A DNA stretch of 64,000 nucleotides from Rhizobiaceae bacterium (GTDB taxonomy: Bacteria; Pseudomonadota; Alphaproteobacteria; Rhizobiales; Rhizobiaceae): positions 1-64,000 of the forward strand of contig JAMLJD010000001.1 of the NCBI GenBank assembly GCA_023953775.1, written 5' to 3'. The stretch's first letter is position 1. Each line of letters begins with the position of its first letter. Positions 27,280 to 36,168 of this stretch are shown here, one piece after another. Both the position numbers and the translations under genes were made by a program. Below the pieces are notes generated by a model. The model saw only the letters and a program-made list of their open reading frames with translations, made no database searches and was not told the origin of the DNA.

Positions 27280-28100
27280 CGCGATCCTCCGCCAACCCGA
27301 TCGGCAGCTTCTCCCCCGAGACGGACACTGAGGACTCTGGCTGCGTTCGACACCGCCACGCCAAGCTGCTCGATCGTATTCTCCGACATGCGATGCAGCG
27401 GCGCGGCGATCGCCAGGCTGCCAAGTGGTTGCAGGTCCGGACCCAGGAATGCGGCGCCGACGCCCGCCACGCCCGGGTAGGTCTCCTCGAAGGAGACGGC
27501 GTAGCCGCGCTGGCGGATTGCATCGAGATCGGCCCGCAAGAGATCCGGCTGCGGCTCCCGGGCGGGATTGATCGCCGGCATCGGCGCGTTCAGAACGCGT
27601 TCGACGATCTTGTCCGGCAGATGCGCCAGAACCGGTTTGGTCGACGCGCCCGCATAAAGCGGAAAGGTCGCGCCGATGGTCTCGTAAACGCGCAGGCCGC
27701 CGTGCTGGCTCGGGATCTGGGCCAGGCAAACCACGTCGAACGTGGCCTGGTTGAAGCCGGTCAGCATCACCGTCTCGCGCGTCCGCTGTGCAAGCTCTTC
27801 GAGTATGTCCCCGGCCAGCGTCGCAAGATCGAGCTGCGCCTGCGCCCGCCTGCCGAGTTCGATGGCGCTGAAGCCAAGCGTGTAGCGTGCCGTGCGCTCG
27901 TGAAAGCTCAGATAGCCCCGCGCACAGAGATACCGCACCAGCCGGCTGACCGTGGAGCGCGGCAGATCGGCCACCCGGCCGATCTCGACCTGTGTCCAGC
28001 TCGATTGCTCGGGAGAAAACAACTCGAGGATCTGGAACGCCTTGTGCAGCAGTCCGACGCCGCGAATGTTCTGGTCCTGCTCGCTCTTGACAATTCCCAC
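27276..28100 (-). CDS. IclR family transcriptional regulator
   Basis: The product of about 274 residues has an N-terminal winged helix (SSWTQVEIGRVADLPRSTVSRLVRYL, wing FHERTARYTLG) and a C-terminal IclR ligand domain with ETVMLTGFNQATFDVV and YPGVAGVGAAFLGP. IclR proteins often control aromatic or organic-acid catabolic operons. The GTG at 28100 is my start; a TTG at 28148 is an alternative, and neither has a clear ribosome site. It is first in the leftward reductase/CoA-transferase/urocanase operon and divergent from the importer gene at 28244, so it may control both. Confidence 0.88.
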   Translation of the reverse strand: MGIVKSEQDQNIRGVGLLHKAFQILELFSPEQSSWTQVEIGRVADLPRSTVSRLVRYLCARGYLSFHERTARYTLGFSAIELGRRAQAQLDLATLAGDILEELAQRTRETVMLTGFNQATFDVVCLAQIPSQHGGLRVYETIGATFPLYAGASTKPVLAHLPDKIVERVLNAPMPAINPAREPQPDLLRADLDAIRQRGYAVSFEETYPGVAGVGAAFLGPDLQPLGSLAIAAPLHRMSENTIEQLGVAVSNAARVLSVRLGGEAADRVGGGSR

Positions 28101-28243
28101 TTTGATGCTCTCATAATGTGAAACAGCGGTCCTACAATATGGGATCAAATATCCGGCCTGCGACCGTCTTCGTCAAGTTCATTTTCCCGCAAGAGGAAAA
28201 GCGTGACGCAGAAGCCAACGGCCCACTCGCAGAGGGAACAACA

Positions 28244-29221
28244 ATGAAAATCGTTATTCGCAGCGCATTAGCACTATTGGCGACGGCCGCCCTTTCCGGC
28301 GCCGTCTTCGCACAGGACATGAAGAAGGTCGCCATCTCGACCATCGTCGAGGTGCCCGCCCTTGTTGAGACCAAGGAAGGCGTTCTCAAGGGGCTTGCCG
28401 ACGAAGGTTTCGTCGAAGGCAAGAACCTCGAAGTCGACTATCAGAACGCCAACGGCAACATGCCGACCCAGCAGCAGATCGCCAAGAAGTTCGTCGGCGA
28501 CAATCCCGACGTCATCGTGCCGATCACCACGCCGACTTCCCAGGCGGTGATCGCGGCCACCGACACGATCCCGGTCGTCTTCACGACGGTCACGGACCCA
28601 ATCAAGGCCAAGCTCATCCCCCACTACGAGAAGTCGGGCGGCAACGTCACCGGCGTCTCGGATGCCGCGCCCATCATGCAGCAGATCGAGCTGATGCGTG
28701 AGCTGGTGCCGGGTCTGAAGACGATCGGCTTCGTCTACAATCCCGGCCTCGACAATGCCCTCTCCACGCTGGAGGAACTCAAGAAGCAGGCCGAACCGTT
28801 CGGCATCTCGGTGGTCGAATCCGCATCTCCGACGACCAACGAAGTGTCGATCGCGACCAAGAAGCTGATCGGCAAGGTTGACCTGATCTACGTGCCCAAC
28901 GACACCACTGTCGTCGCCGCGCTGGAATCGATCATCAAGATCGGCGAGGACGTCGACCTGCCGGTCTTCGCCGGCGAGACGGGCGCCGTGGGGCGCGGCG
29001 TCGTCGCCTCTGTCGGCCTCGATTACGTCGAACTCGGCCGCATCACCGGTCACATGGTGGCGCGTGTCCTGAACGGCGAGAAGCCCGGCGACATCGACGC
29101 GGTCATCGCCTACAAGGTGCTGACCGACTTCAAGGTGGTGGTCAACAAGAAGGCCGCCGCCGCGATGGGCGTCGACATCCCCGAAACCGTGCTTGCGCGG
29201 GCCACCGAGATCATCGAATAA
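28244..29221 (+). CDS. ABC transporter substrate-binding protein (TrpX-like, PF04392)
   Basis: The 325-residue protein begins with a signal peptide ending AVFAQ and continues as an ABC_sub_bind family protein (PTQQQIAKKFVGDNPDVIVPITTPTSQAV, GIVGFVYNP-like VPGLKTIGFVYNP). Relatives include TrpX and other amino-acid or aromatic-compound binding proteins. It is the periplasmic receptor for the permease and ATPase that follow. AGAGGGAAC precedes the ATG at 28244. The ligand is unknown; the neighbouring urocanase operon and aminotransferase suggest an amino acid or imidazole compound. Confidence 0.9.
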   Translation: MKIVIRSALALLATAALSGAVFAQDMKKVAISTIVEVPALVETKEGVLKGLADEGFVEGKNLEVDYQNANGNMPTQQQIAKKFVGDNPDVIVPITTPTSQAVIAATDTIPVVFTTVTDPIKAKLIPHYEKSGGNVTGVSDAAPIMQQIELMRELVPGLKTIGFVYNPGLDNALSTLEELKKQAEPFGISVVESASPTTNEVSIATKKLIGKVDLIYVPNDTTVVAALESIIKIGEDVDLPVFAGETGAVGRGVVASVGLDYVELGRITGHMVARVLNGEKPGDIDAVIAYKVLTDFKVVVNKKAAAAMGVDIPETVLARATEIIE

Positions 29222-29232
29222 ATCCGCTCCAC

Positions 29233-29262
29233 ACCGGCCGGCACGACGCCGGCCGGTATTTT
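29233..29262 (+). other. Stem-loop with short T-run between binding-protein and permease genes
   Basis: A ten-base perfect inverted repeat (ACCGGCCGGC and complement) with a five-base loop lies 12 bases after the binding-protein stop and is followed by ATTTTCTT. It could terminate part of the transcripts or protect the 3' end, making more binding protein than permease. Confidence 0.65.
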
Positions 29263-29318
29263 CTTGCCGCTTCGGCCGGAGTGCCGGTGCACCGCGTCCA
29301 CCAGCGAGCAGAGCGCCA

Positions 29319-30230
29319 ATGTCCCTCTACGAACTCCTTGGCACGCTCGAGACCGGTTTCGTCTTCGGTCTCGTCGCCCTGGGTGCCTACCTCACCTTCC
29401 GCATCCTGGATTTTCCCGACCTCACCGTCGAGGGCAGCTTTCCGCTCGGCGCCGCGGTCTGCGCCGCGCTGATCGTCACGCTGGGCTGGAACCCCTGGCT
29501 GGCGACCGCCGCTGGCGCGGTTGCCGGCTTCGTGGCCGGCTGGGCGACTGCCTATCTCAATGTCCGCTTCAGGATCCTCCACATCCTGGCGGGCATCCTG
29601 CTCGCCATCTCGCTCTATTCGATCAATCTTCGCATCATGAGCGGACCGAACAAGCCGCTGCTCGGCGTCGACACCGTGTTCGACGCCTTCGGCGGCTTCG
29701 GCGCCCCCACCTACATCGTCAGCCCGATCTTCCTCGGCGCGGTTACGCTGGTCGTTCTGACGCTCGTCAACCTGTTCCTGCACACGGGTTGGGGCATGGC
29801 GATGCGCGCCGCCGGCGCCAATCCCGCGATGGCCGAGGCGAACGGCATCAATGTCGGGCGCATGAAGCTTTATGGCGTGGGTCTCGCCAATGCGATGACC
29901 GCGCTGGCCGGCGCCCTGTTCGCGCAGATCTTCGGCGCTGCCGACGCCTATATGGGCATTGGCGTCATCATCGTCGGCCTGGCCTCCGTCATCGTCGGAA
30001 CCAGCCTCCTGCCGTCACGCACCATCCTGCAGGCAACGCTCGCCTGCATCGTCGGCGCGGTGCTCTACCGCTTCGCGGTCGCGCTTGCGCTCAATGCCGA
30101 TTTCCTCGGCCTGCGCGCCTCCGACGTCCAGCTCGTCACCGCATGCCTCGTCGCGCTCGCCCTCATCGGCCAGTATTCCGGCTCCAGCTTCAAACGCTTC
30201 TTCAAGGGAGCCGACAAGAAAGATGATTGA
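29319..30230 (+). CDS. ABC transporter permease (BPD_transp_2 family)
   Basis: The 303-residue protein is a very hydrophobic inner-membrane permease of the type paired with TrpX-like binding proteins. It has several helices and the cytoplasmic loop RAAGANPAMAEANGINVGRMKLYGVGLANAM typical of branched-chain/nucleoside-like permeases. The first ATG before the hydrophobic start (MSLYELLGTLETG) at 29319 is chosen. Its 3' end overlaps the ATPase start by eight bases. Confidence 0.9.
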   Translation: MSLYELLGTLETGFVFGLVALGAYLTFRILDFPDLTVEGSFPLGAAVCAALIVTLGWNPWLATAAGAVAGFVAGWATAYLNVRFRILHILAGILLAISLYSINLRIMSGPNKPLLGVDTVFDAFGGFGAPTYIVSPIFLGAVTLVVLTLVNLFLHTGWGMAMRAAGANPAMAEANGINVGRMKLYGVGLANAMTALAGALFAQIFGAADAYMGIGVIIVGLASVIVGTSLLPSRTILQATLACIVGAVLYRFAVALALNADFLGLRASDVQLVTACLVALALIGQYSGSSFKRFFKGADKKDD

Positions 30231-31017
30231 GCTTCGGGACATCCACGTCACCTTCAACAAGGGGACGCCGCTCGAGACGAAGGCCCTGCGCGGCATCGAC
30301 CTGGTCGTGCCCGAAGGCCAGTTCCTCACCGTCATCGGCTCCAACGGCGCCGGCAAGTCGACGGCCCTCAACGTCCTGGCCGGCCTGGCGCCGGTGGAAA
30401 GCGGTTCGGTGCGGCTCGATGGCCGTGACATCACCAACTGGCCCGTGCACCGGCGTGCGCGGATGATCTCGCGGGTTTTCCAGGATCCCAAGATGGGCAC
30501 CTGCGAGGACCTGACGATCATGGAGAACTTCGCGCTGGCGCACGGGCGTACCGCACCGCGCGGCTTCCGCTTCGCCATTGGCAACGACATGCGCGATAAG
30601 ACCGCCGAACGCGTCAAGGTGCTGGGTCTCGGGCTCGAGAACCGTCTCGACGACAAGGTCGGCCTGCTTTCCGGCGGTCAGCGCCAGGCGGTCAGCCTTC
30701 TGATGGCCGCCACGGGGCCGTCGAGCGTGCTCCTTCTCGACGAGCACACCGCCGCGCTCGATCCCAAGACCGCCGACTTCGTCCTCGACACCACCCGCAC
30801 CATTGTCGACCGGCTCCGGCTCACCGCCGTCATGGTCACCCATTCCATGGCCCAGGCCCTGTCGACCGGCGAACGCACGGTCATGTTCCACCGTGGCAAG
30901 ATCATCTTCGACGCTTCGGGCGAGGAGCGCGCTGGCATGAGCGTTGAGGACCTTCTGCATCTTTTCAAGAAGACGCAGGGCGAAGAACTGAGCGACGACA
31001 GCCTGCTGCTCGGCTGA
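30223..31017 (+). CDS. ABC transporter ATP-binding protein
   Basis: The 264-residue ATPase has Walker A GSNGAGKST, signature LSGGQRQAVSLLMA, Walker B VLLLDEHTAALD (with histidine in place of the usual proline after DE) and the H-loop VTHSMAQAL. It powers the preceding permease and binding protein. The substitution DEH is characteristic of this TrpZ-like subgroup. AAGAAAG precedes the ATG. Confidence 0.9.
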   Translation: MIELRDIHVTFNKGTPLETKALRGIDLVVPEGQFLTVIGSNGAGKSTALNVLAGLAPVESGSVRLDGRDITNWPVHRRARMISRVFQDPKMGTCEDLTIMENFALAHGRTAPRGFRFAIGNDMRDKTAERVKVLGLGLENRLDDKVGLLSGGQRQAVSLLMAATGPSSVLLLDEHTAALDPKTADFVLDTTRTIVDRLRLTAVMVTHSMAQALSTGERTVMFHRGKIIFDASGEERAGMSVEDLLHLFKKTQGEELSDDSLLLG

Positions 31018-31043
31018 GCGGCATATCTTGGAGAACGGCTCGC

Positions 31044-31649
31044 GTGACCTGGATCAACACCATCGCCTATGACGACGCTTCGGGCCGCCTGAAGCAGCTC
31101 TACGACCGCGTCAAGGGACCCGACAACAACGTCGACAACATCATGATGGCGCACAGCCTGAGGCCGCACACCATGGATGGCCACATGGCGCTCTACAAAT
31201 ACGCGCTGCACCATTCGGCCAACACGGTGCCGAAATGGTTCCTCGAGGCGATCGGCGTCCTCGTCAGCCATCTCAACCGCTGCGCCTATTGCGTCGAGCA
31301 TCATTTCGCCGGCATGACGCGGCTCCTGGGCGATACCGCCCGCGCAGATACCCTGCGCGCCGCGATCGAGGCCGGCGACTACGGCGAAGCCTTCGACGCG
31401 CGGGAGCAGGCCGCCCTCGCCTATGCGGCCAAGCTGACGCTGTCCGCCTCTTCGGTTGGCAAAGATGACATCGCCGCCATGCGCGACGCCGGCTTCGATG
31501 ACGGCCAGATCCTCGAGATCAACCAGGTGGCTGCCTATTTCGCCTATGCCAACCGCACCGTGCTTGGGCTCGGGGTGAACACCGACGGTGACATCCTCGG
31601 CCTGTCACCCAACAATTCGGACGATCCCAATGACTGGTCGCACCGCTGA
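31044..31649 (+). CDS. AhpD-like peroxidase-related carboxymuconolactone decarboxylase protein
   Basis: The 201-residue protein has the CxxC active site of AhpD-type proteins in NRCAYCVEHHFAGMTRL, with the expected histidines just after it, and a C-terminal segment GQILEINQVAAYFAYANRTVLGLGV conserved in peroxidase-related enzymes. The start is GTG at 31044 with TTGGAG upstream. It follows the transporter genes closely. Members may be thiol peroxidases or decarboxylase-like; the role here is not clear. Confidence 0.88.
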   Translation: MTWINTIAYDDASGRLKQLYDRVKGPDNNVDNIMMAHSLRPHTMDGHMALYKYALHHSANTVPKWFLEAIGVLVSHLNRCAYCVEHHFAGMTRLLGDTARADTLRAAIEAGDYGEAFDAREQAALAYAAKLTLSASSVGKDDIAAMRDAGFDDGQILEINQVAAYFAYANRTVLGLGVNTDGDILGLSPNNSDDPNDWSHR

Positions 31650-32673
31650 GCAACCCGAGGCTCCCGTCATCCGCCGGCTGCATCTCAACGAAAGTCCGCT
31701 TCCGCCGGCACCAGGGGTTGTCGCGGCGATCGCCGACGCGGCAACAAGGGTCAACCGCTATCCCGAGCCCGACAGCGAGCGTCTGCTCGATGCGCTGGCA
31801 GCCTATTCCGGCGTTTCGGCCGATCGCATCATTGTCACGAGCGGCTCGAACGAGCTGCTGCATCTCCTGCCGCTGATTGCCGGTGCGCATGGCGCCGAGA
31901 TGGTCGTACCCGACCCGAGTTTCCCGACCTACCGCAAGGTCGCCGGCTTCTTCGACATCAAGGTGCATGCCGTGCCTGTCGCTGCCGACGGCCGTCCGGA
32001 TGTCGACGCGCTGCTGGCCGCCGTCACGCCCGGTTGCCGGATGGTCTGCGTACCCTCGCCCAACAATCCGACCGGCGGCCTTCTTGAGGCCGAAGAGATC
32101 GAGCGTCTCGTGGCGGGCGTGCCCGACACCATGCTGCTTCATTTCGACGAAGCCTATTACGAATTCGGCCGCCAGGCCGGCGGGGTCGAGGCTTTGCCGC
32201 TGCTCGAAAAGCGCAGCGGGCCCTGGATGACGTCCCGCTCGTTCTCCAAGGCGTTCGGCCTCGCCGGCCTGCGCCTCGGCTATACCATCGCGTGCACTGC
32301 CGAGCTTGCCGCCCGCGCACGCGCGCTGCGGCCCAATTTCAGCGTCAATGCGCTGGCAATGGCAGCCGGCGCGGCAGCGCTCGATGTGCCCGAACACATG
32401 CAGGCCACGGTTGCGCAGGTTTCCGGGGAGCGCCGGCGGCTGAGCGATGGACTTGCGGCGGCCGGCCTCGTGCCGTTTCCGTCGGCGGCCAATTTCGTCG
32501 CCTTTCCGGTACCCGCGGGCGAAGGCGATCTGGCCGCCCGGCTCGCATCGCAAGGAATCCTGACGACCGCCTTCAACATCCCCGGTCACGGCGCGGCGAT
32601 CCGCATCACGGTCGGCACCAGCGAGGACACCGATGCCGTTCTCGCTGCCCTGTCCGCCTGTCGCGCCGGCTGA
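31630..32673 (+). CDS. PLP aminotransferase, histidinol-phosphate aminotransferase-like
   Basis: The 347-residue protein is a fold-type I aminotransferase of the HisC group: LHLNESPLPPAPG at the start, SGSNELLHLL, FDEAYYEFG and the PLP lysine in TSRSFSKAFGLAGLRLGY. It is close in style to HisC but lies in a catabolic, importer-linked operon, so a role in transamination of an imported amino acid (histidine or an aromatic one) is as likely as biosynthesis. The ATG at 31630 overlaps the preceding gene by 20 bases; an in-frame start at 31588 would lie deeper in it. Confidence 0.88.
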   Translation: MTGRTAEQPEAPVIRRLHLNESPLPPAPGVVAAIADAATRVNRYPEPDSERLLDALAAYSGVSADRIIVTSGSNELLHLLPLIAGAHGAEMVVPDPSFPTYRKVAGFFDIKVHAVPVAADGRPDVDALLAAVTPGCRMVCVPSPNNPTGGLLEAEEIERLVAGVPDTMLLHFDEAYYEFGRQAGGVEALPLLEKRSGPWMTSRSFSKAFGLAGLRLGYTIACTAELAARARALRPNFSVNALAMAAGAAALDVPEHMQATVAQVSGERRRLSDGLAAAGLVPFPSAANFVAFPVPAGEGDLAARLASQGILTTAFNIPGHGAAIRITVGTSEDTDAVLAALSACRAG

Positions 32674-32687
32674 GCGCCGGATCCGCG

Positions 32688-34133
32688 ATGAGCGGCGAAG
32701 CAGCCACCAAAGCACTCGGCCACCTGCTTGGCGACCAAGGCGTGCTGACCGCACCCCAGGACATGGCGCCCTATCTCAGCGACGCGCTAGGCCTGTTCCA
32801 CGGCGAGGCACTGTGCGTCGCCCGCCCCCGCGATACCGAGGAGGTGGCCGAGACCCTGCGCATCGCCGCCCGGCATGGCCTGTCCGTGACACCGGCGGGC
32901 GGCCGCACCGGATTTTGCGGCGGCGCCGTTCCCGGCGCGCAGAACCCGCACATCGTCGTATCGCTGGAGCGCATGCGCCGCATCCGCGCCATCGACACGG
33001 TCAACGACGCCCTGATCGCCGATGCCGGCTGCACGCTCGCGGAAATCCGCGAGGCTGCGGACAGGGCCGACAGGCTGTTCCCTGTCAGCCATGGCGGCGA
33101 AGGATCGAGCCAGATCGGCGGCATGATCGCCACCAATGCCGGCGGCAACAACGTCCTGCGCTACGGCATGGCGCGGGCCAACGTTCTGGGGCTGGAGGTG
33201 GTGCTTGCCGACGGCACGATCTGGGACGGCCTGCGAACCCTGCGCAAGGACAATTCCGGCTACGACCTGAAGCAGCTCTTCATCGGCAGCGAAGGCACGC
33301 TCGGCATCGTCACGGCGGCGGCACTCGCGCTGCGTCCAAGGCCGCTGGCGCGGGGCACCGCGCTTGCCGCCGTTGCCGGCCCCGAGGCGGCGCTCGACCT
33401 CTACGCGCATATGCGCGGCGAAATCGGCGAACTGATCAGCGCCTTCGAATTGATGCCGAAGATCGGCGTCGACTTGCACTTTGCCCGCCGTGGCGGCGGG
33501 AGCGATCCGTTCGCGGGCGCCCACCCGTGGATGGTGCTGGTCGAGCTGGAAACCGTCATCCGCAGGCTCGATCCCGCTGACCTCCTCGAGGAAACCCTTG
33601 CGGCCGCGTTCGAGAAGGGCCTCGCGCACGACGCGGTCGTCGCCCGGTCGGAGGACCAGCGGCGCCGGCTGTGGGCGCTGCGCGAGGGCTTGGCCGAGGC
33701 ACAGGTCGCGAACCCTTGCGCGCTCAAGAGCGATACCTCCGTGCCGGTCGGAGCGACGGCGGAGTTCGTCCGCCGCGCCGGCGAGGCTGTCGAGGCGGTC
33801 CTGCCAGGCGCCGTTCCCGTCCCGTTCGGCCATGTCGGCGACGGCAACATCCATTTCAACGTGCTCGCGCCGGACGGCATGGGTCCGGCCGAATTCGCCG
33901 CTGTCGCGCCGCGTCTTGCCGGGGCGATCCGCGACGTCGCCCTTTCATGCGGAGGATCGATAGCCGCCGAGCATGGTTTGGGCCAGGCCAAGCGCGACGC
34001 GGCTGCGACCTGCAAGCCGCCGGTCGAGATCGAGATGATGCGGCGCATCAGGCAGGCACTGGACCCGGACGGCCGCATGAATCCCGGAAAGATCGTCGAC
34101 ACCTTAAACGCCGGCATGGGAGGAAGAACATGA
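32688..34133 (+). CDS. FAD-linked 2-hydroxyacid dehydrogenase (GlcD/D-LDH family)
   Basis: The 481-residue flavoprotein has a PCMH FAD-binding domain (TPAGGRTGFCGGAVPG and HGGEGSSQIGGMIATNAGG) and the FAD-oxidase C-terminal domain with PFGHVGDGNIHFNV and AEHGLGQAKRD. Such enzymes oxidise D-2-hydroxy acids, such as D-lactate, glycolate or D-2-hydroxyglutarate, to 2-oxo acids and pass electrons to quinone or ETF. After an aminotransferase it could handle the hydroxy-acid form of the same carbon skeleton. D-lactate, the by-product of MurQ, is another possible substrate but belongs to a separate operon. Confidence 0.9.
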   Translation: MSGEAATKALGHLLGDQGVLTAPQDMAPYLSDALGLFHGEALCVARPRDTEEVAETLRIAARHGLSVTPAGGRTGFCGGAVPGAQNPHIVVSLERMRRIRAIDTVNDALIADAGCTLAEIREAADRADRLFPVSHGGEGSSQIGGMIATNAGGNNVLRYGMARANVLGLEVVLADGTIWDGLRTLRKDNSGYDLKQLFIGSEGTLGIVTAAALALRPRPLARGTALAAVAGPEAALDLYAHMRGEIGELISAFELMPKIGVDLHFARRGGGSDPFAGAHPWMVLVELETVIRRLDPADLLEETLAAAFEKGLAHDAVVARSEDQRRRLWALREGLAEAQVANPCALKSDTSVPVGATAEFVRRAGEAVEAVLPGAVPVPFGHVGDGNIHFNVLAPDGMGPAEFAAVAPRLAGAIRDVALSCGGSIAAEHGLGQAKRDAAATCKPPVEIEMMRRIRQALDPDGRMNPGKIVDTLNAGMGGRT

Positions 34134-34426
34134 CCGCCTACATCATTTCACGCGTTTCCATCAGCGATGGCGAAGCCATGGCCGGCTACATGGCGGCCGC
34201 GCCCGAAAGCGTCCATGCCTATGGCGGCGAGTACCTGGTGCGCACCGGCGAGATCACGGTGCTCGAGGGCGAGGCGCCGTACGAGCGCGTCGTTGTGGTC
34301 AGGTTTCCCGACAAGGAAAGCGCCCTCGCCTGGTATCACTCTGCCGAGTATTGCGACCTGCGCGACGTCCGCTGGAAGTCGGCGGAGGCGCACATCATCT
34401 GCGTGCCGGGTGAATCGGGCATGTGA
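34130..34426 (+). CDS. DUF1330 family protein
   Basis: The 98-residue protein has the ferredoxin-like DUF1330 pattern: TAYIISRVSISDGEAMAGYM, YGGEYLVRTGEITVLEG and FPDKESALAWYHSAEY. Its function is unknown; relatives sit in catabolic operons. The ATG overlaps the FAD-linked dehydrogenase stop by four bases, so it is the last gene of this rightward operon. Confidence 0.9.
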   Translation: MTAYIISRVSISDGEAMAGYMAAAPESVHAYGGEYLVRTGEITVLEGEAPYERVVVVRFPDKESALAWYHSAEYCDLRDVRWKSAEAHIICVPGESGM

Positions 34427-34478
34427 CGCCGCGCCCTCTGGGCCGCGTGAACCGAAGGCGCCGCCCCGTCACGCGACG

Positions 34479-34505
34479 AAAAAGGCCCCGGCTTTCGCCG
34501 GGGCC
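34479..34505 (-). terminator. Rho-independent terminator
   Basis: A nine-base perfect stem (GGCCCCGGC and complement) with a four-base loop is flanked on the left by AAAAA, so on the minus strand it ends in a T-run. It lies 47 bases after the binding-protein gene that ends at 34552 and should terminate the long leftward operon. It is also placed to slow readthrough from the rightward operon. Confidence 0.85.
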
Positions 34506-34551
34506 GCTTATCGATCGGGCTGACAGCTTGTGCGAAGTCAGCCGGCGTCGG

Positions 34552-36123
34552 TCACTTCTCGCAGGCCCACCACATGCGCGAGAAATCATAGTCCCAGCTC
34601 TGCATCGGCACCTCGGCATAGCCTTGCAGGCAGGAATGCGCGGCCATGCGCTTGAGCTGCGTCAGCATCGGGATTTCCGCCATCGTCTCGTGCATGCGCG
34701 CCTGGATGTTCTTGTAGATCGCGTTGCGCGCATCCTCGTCGACCGTCTGGCGCGACTCGTCGATCATCGCATCGATCTCCGGATCCTGGACCCAAGACAT
34801 CGACGACCAGGTGCCGGCCGCACGGCTGTGGTACTGGACGAAGAACACCGAGTCCGGTGACGGATAGGTCGGGCCGTAGAATACTTGCGACGTGTTCGGC
34901 GTCGTCTCGACCTTGGTCGCGAGCTCGGTGATGCGGTTCCACGGTTCCGGCTGCAGGTCGACCTCGAAGCCGATCGTCTCGAGGGTCGACTTGAACAGCA
35001 GGCCGATTTCCTCCTCGAACGGCGTGTTGGCGACATAGGCGTGGCCGAGCTTGATCGGCTGCTGGCCGGCATATTTCGACTTTGCGACCTCCTCGGCGGC
35101 CTTCTCGAGGCTGTATTCCGGTGACGGCAGGTCATCGAGATGCGCGCCGGCGAAGAGCGGCGACAGGACGCCTTTCATCTCGCCGCCGGGATAGATGACC
35201 TCCCGGATCGTCGCATAGTCGAGCGCGTAGGCGATGGCGCGTCGGATATGGACGTCGTCCGTCGGCGCGATCTGGTTGTTGACCTTCAGGTAGAAGCCTG
35301 TCGCGGTCGACGCCTCGATGAGCTTGTAGTCGTCCAGCGCCGAGATGGCCTCGTAGGTCTCGTTGCTCTGGTACTGCGAGGACATCCCGAGCTCGCCACG
35401 CTGGGCCAGCGCGCGCACCGTGGCCTCGTCCCGGGTCACGACGAAGCGCAGCTCGTCGATCGGCCGGTCCTTTGCCCACCCACCATGATAGCCTTCATAG
35501 CGCTGCAGGATCATTTCGGCGCCGCGCGTCCAGCCGCTCAGATTGTACGGACCCGCTCCGGCGCTGTTCTCCGCGAGGTAGTCCTCGCCCCATTCACCGT
35601 CCTGCTCGGACATGAGGTCGGAATTCACAACGAGGATCAGCGGCGTCACCGAGATGAACGGCGCATAGACGCGGTCGATCTTGATCTCGACGGTATGGGT
35701 GTCGATCGCCTTGATGTTGTCCGGCTTGACCAGGTCGGAGAAGAGGTAGGCCGGGCCTTCGTTCAGGGCCAGCAGGCGGCGCATCGAATAGACGACGTCC
35801 CTGGCCTCGACGGGGCTGCCGTCCTGGAAGGTCGCGTCCTGCTTCAGCTTGAAGGTGTAGGTCTGGTTGTCGTCGGAAACGTCCCAGCTCTCGGCGAGCT
35901 GCGGCACCACTTCGCCGGCACTGCTGACGGTGGTCAGGCCGTCATAGAGGTTCACCGCCGCCATGTATTCCGTGTAGTCGGTCACCTTGGCCGGATCGAC
36001 CGTGCCGAAGATCTGAACGACGTTGACGACGAGGGAAAGCTTGTCCTGCGCGACTGCCGGGACGGTCAGCGCGGTGGTGGCGGCCAGCGCCGCCGCCGCG
36101 AGTGCATATTTGATCGTTTTCAT
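34552..36123 (-). CDS. Dipeptide/oligopeptide-type ABC substrate-binding protein (SBP_bac_5)
   Basis: The 523-residue protein has a signal peptide (AAAALAATTALTVPAVAQ) and the SBP_bac_5 fold typical of DppA/OppA, including YTFKLKQDATFQDGSPVEARDVVYS. It would bind a peptide, opine, hydantoin or other polar compound in the periplasm for the Dpp-type permeases encoded at 41.6-43.5 kb. It is the last gene of the same leftward operon, separated from its permeases by HyuA and two DUF917 genes, which is an unusual place for the receptor. Confidence 0.92.
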   Translation of the reverse strand: MKTIKYALAAAALAATTALTVPAVAQDKLSLVVNVVQIFGTVDPAKVTDYTEYMAAVNLYDGLTTVSSAGEVVPQLAESWDVSDDNQTYTFKLKQDATFQDGSPVEARDVVYSMRRLLALNEGPAYLFSDLVKPDNIKAIDTHTVEIKIDRVYAPFISVTPLILVVNSDLMSEQDGEWGEDYLAENSAGAGPYNLSGWTRGAEMILQRYEGYHGGWAKDRPIDELRFVVTRDEATVRALAQRGELGMSSQYQSNETYEAISALDDYKLIEASTATGFYLKVNNQIAPTDDVHIRRAIAYALDYATIREVIYPGGEMKGVLSPLFAGAHLDDLPSPEYSLEKAAEEVAKSKYAGQQPIKLGHAYVANTPFEEEIGLLFKSTLETIGFEVDLQPEPWNRITELATKVETTPNTSQVFYGPTYPSPDSVFFVQYHSRAAGTWSSMSWVQDPEIDAMIDESRQTVDEDARNAIYKNIQARMHETMAEIPMLTQLKRMAAHSCLQGYAEVPMQSWDYDFSRMWWACEK

Positions 36124-36168
36124 GTCCGGTTCCTTTTCTCTGGTTCCAATGGGATGACGGTGTCCTTC

